NCBI GenBank assembly: GCA_038316335.1
Contig: JBBQAM010000083.1
Span: 1-10,851 of the forward strand
Length of the DNA stretch: 10,851 nt
Reading direction: 5' to 3'
Source: JALHST01 sp038316335
Lineage (GTDB): Bacteria; Bacteroidota; Bacteroidia; Flavobacteriales; Flavobacteriaceae
The notes below the pieces were generated by a model. The model worked only from the letters and a program-made list of their open reading frames with translations, was not told the origin of the DNA and did not search any database. Below are positions 1 through 6,142 of the stretch, piece by piece. Within the stretch, counting starts at the first letter, position 1. The number at the start of each line of letters is the position of its first letter. The position numbers and the translations under genes were made by a program.

Positions 1-92
1 GAACCTTGCAGGACAGTCTTAACAACAAGTGGTATACTCTTTTACGCCCTCCTACCATGCAGAGATGCTAGTGTGGTACGACTTAGAACATT

Positions 93-1892
93 CTATTCAA
101 CTACTTCAAACGACCGTGTAATGGAAATCGGCTTACCATAGCTAGTAAATCCTTCAAGAACGATCTCATAATCTCCAGGAATATCCGATGTAAAGAAAGT
201 GATGGGCTGTTCGCTTCCATCAAGTATGTAATTGGGAACCCATAACAATTGCCTCCTCAAATCAGGTATCCGTTCTTTTGTGGTCCGGTCGGTATCTGAA
301 TACGATTGGCTGAAATAATTTTTCTTTAGCAACGGTTTAAAGAGTTCCTGTTTTATCCCATTTTTAGTGGCTTGCCATTCGTCATAATAATTTCCTTTGA
401 TAGTCTCTATGGCCACCATTCCCAGATATTCATTGCCACCGATTACAAACTGGTCCCTGACGGTTTTAATGGTCTTTATTTCAAAGGCGTTGAATTCTAA
501 AATCGCTTGATGATCTGGTATCAGCACACCATCTATAAAGACCAAGGGAGTAAGATTGATATATGCTTCGTTGGTGGGCTCAAAATACTGGCGCACCCAC
601 ATCGTATCTTCTCCATTGATTTTTTTGACCCAGACATTGTCTACCACCTCTACCAGGGTTTCCCGTAAGGTTGGAAATCTCGTATAATCATCTAACTCGT
701 AAATTTCAGGATTGCCACCGATAAAGGGATCATTGTCCCTTACCGACAAAATTGTGTCAGGTTTTACCATGAAAAACGCATTCTCGATTTGATTTTCAAC
801 ACTGCGGCTTACGATCATTTTTTCCATTTCCGAGGTTAACCTGAACTTTCCGAATTTTAAGGCTTCATAGGTCAATGGGGAAGCTTTTTTTATAGCTATA
901 TCATAGGTTTGCATAGCATCCAAAACCTGCACGATGGCTGCAGAAGCCTCATATTCCTTATTCAGGTAGGTGAAAAAATTTCCGTCTTGATCTGTGATTG
1001 CATATTTAAGCTGAAAATCGGGCCCTGGTAGGGAAATAACCACCGTCTTTGCCTTGGCAGGTGCCCTAGTGTCCTTAATCCTTACCTGACCCCAAAAAAG
1101 TTCCCCAAGTTGCTCAGGAAGATAAAGGGAATCTTGTATGTTTTGTGGAATGAACTTATTGACATTTGCCGTACGAGCCGAAAACCCATTGGCCGTCATG
1201 TCCGATACCTTGTCTATGGCTTCAATTTTTCGAATTACGATCGAATAACTACCATACCCCAGTGGTCCCTTATAATTTTTGGGAAATAGCGTGATCTTGC
1301 TTCGCGTACCATATTGCGCGCTATCGATGCGCAATTGTAATATATCCTCGCCAGCACCTCTTTTTCCTTGTATTGCAACGGCTTCAAACCGTTCCGTTTT
1401 ATTGGTGTCCAAAGAATCCGGCACAAGCGGATTTCGCAATGCGCTTTGATCCGATTGATACGGATTTACGACTACCACATCATCTTGGAACACTTGATCC
1501 ATCCCTCCGTTTTTCATCCATTGCGTAAAACCTAGTAGCTTATAGTTGCCTGATGGCAATTCTACAGGCACAAAATAGTCGCCTTGTCCCCTGCCCTTGT
1601 CCAACCTGATTTTTTGGGAAAAGATGATTTGCCCGGTCTCGGATACCAGCTCAACATAGGCTATTTTACTGATATCACTTAAATGATAGGAATACGCATT
1701 GAGGCAATAGATGCTATAGTCTAAATATTCTCCTGGAAAAACTACAGAAGTGTCAAGGTGGATATACATTTTTTCCAAAGGAACTTTCTGTAGATCTTTT
1801 AGCTGTTGTAGGTCTTGTATCACCACCTGGCCCATGGCCGTATTTGTGGCAAACACCCCCAAAAAAAGTATATAATAAAAACGATTTTTCAT
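93..1892 (-). CDS. Exported MG2/Ig-like domain protein with TonB-plug-like segment
   Basis: The 599-residue product begins with a signal peptide (residues 1-21, AMG before Gln22), so it is exported. I chose the ATG at 1892 because the signal peptide starts there and it sits 10 bp after the preceding stop; an in-frame ATG at 1958 would overlap the upstream gene and add 22 non-hydrophobic residues. Residues about 38-143 (EKMYIHLDTSVVFPGEYLDY, then the SGNYKL strand) match the MG2-type domain of alpha-2-macroglobulin-like Bacteroidota proteins. A second Ig/carboxypeptidase-regulatory-like module lies near 266-325 (DQDGNFFTYL). Residues about 448-500 (PLVFIDGVLI, then VAIETIKG) resemble a TonB plug. 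The C-terminus (FFTSDIPGDYEIVLEGFTSYG) is another beta-sandwich edge typical of this family. No lipobox and no barrel were seen. It is the third gene after a TonB-dependent receptor and a DUF4249 lipoprotein. Envelope location is well supported; the role (partner of the receptor, possibly at the surface) is inferred. A protease-inhibitor-like macroglobulin role is unlikely because no thioester motif is visible. Confidence 0.85.
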   Translation of the reverse strand: MKNRFYYILFLGVFATNTAMGQVVIQDLQQLKDLQKVPLEKMYIHLDTSVVFPGEYLDYSIYCLNAYSYHLSDISKIAYVELVSETGQIIFSQKIRLDKGRGQGDYFVPVELPSGNYKLLGFTQWMKNGGMDQVFQDDVVVVNPYQSDQSALRNPLVPDSLDTNKTERFEAVAIQGKRGAGEDILQLRIDSAQYGTRSKITLFPKNYKGPLGYGSYSIVIRKIEAIDKVSDMTANGFSARTANVNKFIPQNIQDSLYLPEQLGELFWGQVRIKDTRAPAKAKTVVISLPGPDFQLKYAITDQDGNFFTYLNKEYEASAAIVQVLDAMQTYDIAIKKASPLTYEALKFGKFRLTSEMEKMIVSRSVENQIENAFFMVKPDTILSVRDNDPFIGGNPEIYELDDYTRFPTLRETLVEVVDNVWVKKINGEDTMWVRQYFEPTNEAYINLTPLVFIDGVLIPDHQAILEFNAFEIKTIKTVRDQFVIGGNEYLGMVAIETIKGNYYDEWQATKNGIKQELFKPLLKKNYFSQSYSDTDRTTKERIPDLRRQLLWVPNYILDGSEQPITFFTSDIPGDYEIVLEGFTSYGKPISITRSFEVVE

Positions 1893-1902
1893 CCTATTAA
1901 AA

Positions 1903-3132
1903 TTATTCAATCCAAAAGTCCGGTACCGTATTCGTCCCCAATTTTGTGCAGTTCCCACAAGCGAAAGGCACCATTTTGTACGCGCCGAATGCTGGCTCGG
2001 ATCCTGGGGAACTCAGGTCATAAAACACCAATATTTCTTCCCGGATGTTCCGAATCATAGAAGGAATGCAACCAGCACTACCTCCGCCCGGGCATCCCGG
2101 ACTTGGTTCGACGATGCTACAAAACGAAGGATAGTGCGGCAAAGGTTCACCGGGATAGAAATCAACATAGTTAAAGAACATTCTCTTGGTCGTTACCGAG
2201 GCGACATCAAAAAACCCAATGATCCTTTCTTTTGGGTCGCTTTTTGAAAAGACATTCCCTTCCAAAAAACCGGGCTGATTCTCCGAAAATGGATTTTCAG
2301 ATAGTGAAAAATCGCGCAACGTTTCATAATACGCATACGCTTCGGCCGATTGCGTATATTGTTTTACAAGGATGCTATAACGATGTGAGATGCTATAATC
2401 ATCCCTTGGGATGAATTTGACCTGAAATCGTTTAGTTTTGTTGGCACTTTGCCCATCGGTATTACTGAGAATGATCTGGTTCGATATTCGGGTGCCATAA
2501 CAGGTTTGTTTGCTTTTGCGCTCTACCAGAGCATATTCAAAATCGGGCCATTGGTCGTTTACCACTATTGCATCCTGTGGTACATAAAACGGGGCTACGA
2601 TCTTATAGGTCTCTTCATAGGTATACCGAAAGTATCTTGAACCGTTTTCCGAGCCAGTAGCATCTACATAAACCGCGATTCCGTCTTTCCCAAAGTCATT
2701 GAGTTCACGTACCGGATATACCGAATCTATGACAGAACCAGTTTGCAAAATCTGCGAATCAGATCCATACGATTTACCTTCCGACGTAACAATGTTAAGG
2801 CCATAGCCACGGCCGGGTTTTGCACTGAATGGTACTGAGGAAACATAGGTTCCCGGTTCGGTCTCTTGAAAGACATATTCATTCTGACCATCATCGACTA
2901 CTTTTACTTGGGCATTTGTCTCGGGATTCGGGCCTTGCTGATCTAAGGCGTAGGATCTTGATAAAACAATACGCTGCTGCTTTGCCTCGTTCGTGATGGT
3001 CGCCTCGACCACCAGAATGCTATCGGGCGTGATATCAGTCTCTATTGGGAACGATTCAATACAACCCAATAAAAGTAGCGCCCCCCCGATACCAGATCCC
3101 AAATGCCGTAGATGTCTTACAAATTTCTGCAT
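1903..3132 (-). CDS. DUF4249-family outer-membrane lipoprotein
   Basis: This 409-residue protein has a lipoprotein signal peptide ending in LLGC, with Cys24 as the predicted lipidated residue. The family is recognised from the N-terminal Ig-like region (about 28-130, with VEATITNE, TNAQVKVVDD and the GTYVS strand) and from the C-terminal signature CxxC...GT...PDFW (residues 392-407), typical of DUF4249. Three further cysteines (338, 347, 355) in a Gly/Pro-rich stretch precede it and may form disulfides. DUF4249 proteins are usually encoded next to TonB-dependent receptors and are thought to be surface lipoprotein partners, analogous in position though not in fold to SusD; their molecular role is poorly defined. 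Here the start lies 4 bp after the receptor's stop codon and the stop is 10 bp before the MG2 gene, so translational coupling and co-transcription are likely. The residues after Cys24 (IESFPIE) are acidic but do not clearly match a surface-export signal. A run of seven G lies in the signal-peptide codons. Confidence 0.9.
   Translation of the reverse strand: MQKFVRHLRHLGSGIGGALLLLGCIESFPIETDITPDSILVVEATITNEAKQQRIVLSRSYALDQQGPNPETNAQVKVVDDGQNEYVFQETEPGTYVSSVPFSAKPGRGYGLNIVTSEGKSYGSDSQILQTGSVIDSVYPVRELNDFGKDGIAVYVDATGSENGSRYFRYTYEETYKIVAPFYVPQDAIVVNDQWPDFEYALVERKSKQTCYGTRISNQIILSNTDGQSANKTKRFQVKFIPRDDYSISHRYSILVKQYTQSAEAYAYYETLRDFSLSENPFSENQPGFLEGNVFSKSDPKERIIGFFDVASVTTKRMFFNYVDFYPGEPLPHYPSFCSIVEPSPGCPGGGSAGCIPSMIRNIREEILVFYDLSSPGSEPAFGAYKMVPFACGNCTKLGTNTVPDFWIE
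3081..3087. repeat. Homopolymer C7 (G7 on the coding strand) in lipoprotein signal-peptide codons
   Basis: Seven consecutive C on the plus strand, read as GGG GGG G on the coding strand, encode Gly16-Gly17 and the first base of Ala18 in the DUF4249 lipoprotein. A one-base slip would frameshift the protein before the lipidated Cys24. Whether it varies in length is unknown. Confidence 0.9.
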
Positions 3133-3136
3133 AGGC

Positions 3137-5941
3137 CTAAAATTTAAAACTATAGGTTATCGAAGGTATCGGTACCGCAAAAATAGAGCTCTTATACGCC
3201 TTCAACTGCCCGTTCTCGGTAACAAAAAATACCGAATATGGGTTGTTCCTACCCAGTACGTTATAGATCGAAAGCGTCCAAAAACTGTGGGCAAATTTTT
3301 TTATCTTATGGTTCCCTTCCACATTAAAACCAATATCCAATCGATAATAATCGGGGATTCGAAATTCATTGCGATTGCTATAATACACGTATTCGGTGTT
3401 ATTGTAGGTGTATCTCCCGACGGGATAGGTTACCGGCCTGCCCGTTTGGTACAAAAAGTTGGCCGAAAAGCTAAAGCGACGTGTTAGTTTGTAATTCAGT
3501 ACAGCACTAAAATCGTGGGGTTTATCATAATTAGAGGGAAAGTATTCCCCATTATTGATACGCTCCTCGCCGAATTCGCTGTCGAACTTGATTTCGGACC
3601 GGGAATAGGTGTATCCCAACCAGCCGTTGAAATCCCCCCGATTCTTGCGTAGTAACAGTTCAACACCATATGCTCTCCCTTCACCCTGCAGCACTTCGGT
3701 CTCGATGGTCTCGTTTAATAAAAGCTGGGCGCCTACCTTAAAATCAAGAACATCCCATGAAGTTTTGTAGTACCCCTCTATGCTCAGTTCTATACTATTG
3801 GCATCCAGATTTTTGTAAAGTCCTAATGAATATTGGTTCGCCCTGGCGGGTTTGATATTCGCATCGGCCAATTTCCAAGTGTCTATTGGCGACACGGTCG
3901 TTGTATTCGATAACGTATGCACGTATTGCATGGTGCTATTAAACGAAGCCTTCACAGAAAGTTCGGGAGCTAGAAAATACCGTGCAGATGCCCGAATCTC
4001 TGGTCCTGAATAGGTTTTAATAACTTTGTTGTTGCCAAATTCCTTAATCTCGGTCAATGTCGATTCATTTTTCGGAACGCCTGCTTCATAATACCGTTCG
4101 GAGGCTTTTCCGAGGGCGGCAAAAAACGAATAACGTAGGCCGATATCTACTAAAAACCGATCGTTGATGGTATAGTTGTCTGAGAAGAAAAGTGCGGATT
4201 CAAAACCTTTTTCCTTCGGAATAATCAAACTTTGAATGTTAGATTCGGAGCCTTTAGGCGCTATACTACCTGGATTTGAATTATAGAGTTTGCCTTCCAG
4301 CCCATAGGTAAATTTATGGGCATTGTTATAAAGGTAGTTGAATTTGAGCTTTAGTTCGGTCTCATTGATTTTAAAACCAAGATCAAAATCGTTATTTGCT
4401 GCCCCGTCGTAACCAATATTGAACCGATATTCAGAATTTGCGATATTTAGGCTCGCCGTATTTTTATCGTTGAACCGATGGTTCCAGTTCACAGTGAACA
4501 GGCGGTTGCTATATTTGTAAAGCGAATCGGAGGTAATGCTGAAGGCATCCTTGCTATAATAGGCCGTCGCCTTCACATCGTTATTATTATTGATATTCCC
4601 GTTGTACTTGGCAATTAGATCATAAAAGGAAGCCGTACTATTGCTAAGTCGCTCATCGTTCAATGCATGTAAAATCCAATCGGAATAAGAGCTCCTACCT
4701 CCTACTAATATCGAGGATTTTTCCTTGGTTAACGGAATTTCAAGCACGATGTTATTGGTCACAGGGCCAATGGAAGCCTCTCCTGCAAATTTTTCAAGAT
4801 TACTATCCTTGGTGCGAATATCAAAAACAGCTGAGAGCCGGCCCCCATATTCTGCTGGAATGTTGCCTTTATAAATAAGAACATCCTTTGTAGCATAGGG
4901 GTTCAGCGCCTGGAAGATTCCAAAGAAATGCGACGGATTGTAAATCACCCCATCATCTAAAAGAATTAAATTTTGATCTGTATTTCCTCCTCTGACAGTA
5001 TACCCCGAAGCACCCTCACCGGTCGTACTGATTCCAGGCAGCGTAGTCGCTATTTTTAGGATATCCCGTTCCCCCAGCACCAAGGGAATGTTTTTCGATT
5101 CCTCTGCATCGATCTGTGTGGATCCTGTCATAGCCTGTTCGACATTTTTGGCGGCATCGGCGGCAACGATAACCTCCTCTAACTGCTCCACTTTTTCGTT
5201 AAGACCGAAGTCGAGTTCACCATCATTAAATAATAGCAGGTTTTTCTGTGCTTTTTCCATGCCCAGTGAACGTGTCTCGAGAATGTTCAATCCTGATGGG
5301 AGTTCGATACTATAGTAACCGTTTTCATCGGTTACCGTCCCGGAATTTCTATTTATGATAAGCAGTGACAAGTCGGGAATGGCCTCCCCTGTCTTTTTAT
5401 TCCGCACATGGCCCGATAGCCGAAACCGATTGCGGATGCTGTTTTTGTCTTCCTTACCGATACGAACCGTTTCAACTTGCACTATTTGTTGGTCTTCATG
5501 CGCGCTAAAATAATCGGGGTCGACGAATACGGCATTTACCTGAACCTGTTCTCCCTGCTGATTTAGTGGGCCGTTTCCAAAAAACCCTTCGGGGAGTTCA
5601 TCATAAATAATACTGTTTCGGATCAAGACAATCCGATTGTCCGAATAGCGATAGTAATTCAAAGGGGTCTGTTTTAATACATCCTGTAGTATTATTGAAA
5701 TGGGCACTTTGTTGTAACTTCCTGATACTTGGCTTTCGCCTAACCAATCTTCCACATAATAGAATTTATAATTGGTCAAATCCTCAATGCGGTCTAGCAC
5801 TTCTTTAAGCGTTGCCTTTTCAAAGGTCAAGGAAATTGTCGTCGTTAGATCACCGCTAGTACGCACTTGTGCATATGCCGAAAAACTGAGAATCAGCGTC
5901 AGAAAGGAGACCGTCGTATATAGCGCGTAATTTCTTTTCAT
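3137..5941 (-). CDS. TonB-dependent receptor (STN + carboxypeptidase-regulatory-like + plug + barrel)
   Basis: The 934-residue product is an outer-membrane active transporter of the SusC/FecA class. A signal peptide covers residues 1-24 (cleavage after AYA, Gln25 next). An STN (secretin/TonB N-terminal) domain spans about 36-108. A linker of some 60 residues leads to a CarboxypepD_reg-like domain (about 173-247, with SGHVRNKKTGEAIPD and TDENGYYSIELPSG). A TonB-box-like LEEVIVAA (254-261) precedes the plug (about 268-378), which carries YTVRGGN, LILLDDGVIYNP and AEYGGRLSAVFDIR. The remainder is a beta barrel ending in SFKF, with the terminal Phe expected for BAM-dependent insertion. The ATG at 5941 is preferred over one at 6025 because the signal peptide begins there. 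No SusD gene is adjacent; the partner position is taken by the DUF4249 lipoprotein. STN domains often signal to FecI/FecR pairs, but none is in the window. The substrate cannot be told; peptide, siderophore or glycan uptake, or a non-transport scaffold role, are all open. Confidence 0.95.
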   Translation of the reverse strand: MKRNYALYTTVSFLTLILSFSAYAQVRTSGDLTTTISLTFEKATLKEVLDRIEDLTNYKFYYVEDWLGESQVSGSYNKVPISIILQDVLKQTPLNYYRYSDNRIVLIRNSIIYDELPEGFFGNGPLNQQGEQVQVNAVFVDPDYFSAHEDQQIVQVETVRIGKEDKNSIRNRFRLSGHVRNKKTGEAIPDLSLLIINRNSGTVTDENGYYSIELPSGLNILETRSLGMEKAQKNLLLFNDGELDFGLNEKVEQLEEVIVAADAAKNVEQAMTGSTQIDAEESKNIPLVLGERDILKIATTLPGISTTGEGASGYTVRGGNTDQNLILLDDGVIYNPSHFFGIFQALNPYATKDVLIYKGNIPAEYGGRLSAVFDIRTKDSNLEKFAGEASIGPVTNNIVLEIPLTKEKSSILVGGRSSYSDWILHALNDERLSNSTASFYDLIAKYNGNINNNNDVKATAYYSKDAFSITSDSLYKYSNRLFTVNWNHRFNDKNTASLNIANSEYRFNIGYDGAANNDFDLGFKINETELKLKFNYLYNNAHKFTYGLEGKLYNSNPGSIAPKGSESNIQSLIIPKEKGFESALFFSDNYTINDRFLVDIGLRYSFFAALGKASERYYEAGVPKNESTLTEIKEFGNNKVIKTYSGPEIRASARYFLAPELSVKASFNSTMQYVHTLSNTTTVSPIDTWKLADANIKPARANQYSLGLYKNLDANSIELSIEGYYKTSWDVLDFKVGAQLLLNETIETEVLQGEGRAYGVELLLRKNRGDFNGWLGYTYSRSEIKFDSEFGEERINNGEYFPSNYDKPHDFSAVLNYKLTRRFSFSANFLYQTGRPVTYPVGRYTYNNTEYVYYSNRNEFRIPDYYRLDIGFNVEGNHKIKKFAHSFWTLSIYNVLGRNNPYSVFFVTENGQLKAYKSSIFAVPIPSITYSFKF

Positions 5942-6142
5942 GTATCGATTGTAGCATTCGGTTTTAAGTGGCCAAACATCAAGCCATCGGTGTGACATAT
6001 AATCGGTAAGTCTGTTTCCAGCCAACTAGTTAATTTAGAATTAAGCAACGGGAAAATCAACTTATATGTCGAAATATTGACAATTTTTAGGTTTGTGGTA
6101 TTTTACCCCCCCCCCTCAACATGGCAATTCAACATTTTAATG
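5942..6142 (-). promoter_or_regulatory. Intergenic leader upstream of the TonB receptor cluster, with a weak promoter candidate
   Basis: This 201 bp non-coding spacer lies between the acylase stop and the receptor start. On the minus strand, TTG (6081-6083, within TTGTCA) followed 16 nt later by TAAGTTGA (6057-6064) loosely resembles the Bacteroidota -33/-7 pattern TTTG / TAnnTTTG. It would give a leader of roughly 110 nt. The match is imperfect and the spacing is at the short end. No Shine-Dalgarno sequence precedes the ATG, as is usual in this phylum. No convincing terminator follows the acylase, so read-through from that gene into the receptor cluster is also possible. Confidence 0.3.
6106..6115. 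repeat. Homopolymer C10 / G10 tract between the acylase and the TonB receptor
   Basis: Ten consecutive C on the plus strand (G10 in the direction of transcription) lie 27 nt past the acylase stop codon and 164 nt upstream of the receptor start. The tract is just upstream of the weak promoter candidate. G/C runs of this length are uncommon in AT-rich intergenic DNA of this kind and are classic sites of strand slippage. The exact length may also be affected by sequencing error. Confidence 0.9.

Noticed and set aside
1..92. Possible partial gene at the left edge: a plus-strand frame open from the edge to a TAG at 69-71, and a minus-strand ATG at 58 open to the edge.
   Set aside because: Both stretches are under 25 residues, neither resembles a known protein, and no terminator or start signal supports either. 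The sequence is too short to judge.
93..1892. Alpha-2-macroglobulin protease-inhibitor function for the MG2 protein.
   Set aside because: No thioester (CxEQ-type) motif is seen and the length of 599 residues is far below that of bacterial macroglobulins.
2993..3487. A 164-codon plus-strand frame crossing the DUF4249/receptor junction.
   Set aside because: It is antisense to two well-supported genes and its translation has no recognisable motif.
5942..6025. A 28-residue N-terminal extension of the TonB receptor from an ATG at 6025.
   Set aside because: The extension is not hydrophobic and would bury the clear signal peptide that begins at the ATG at 5941.
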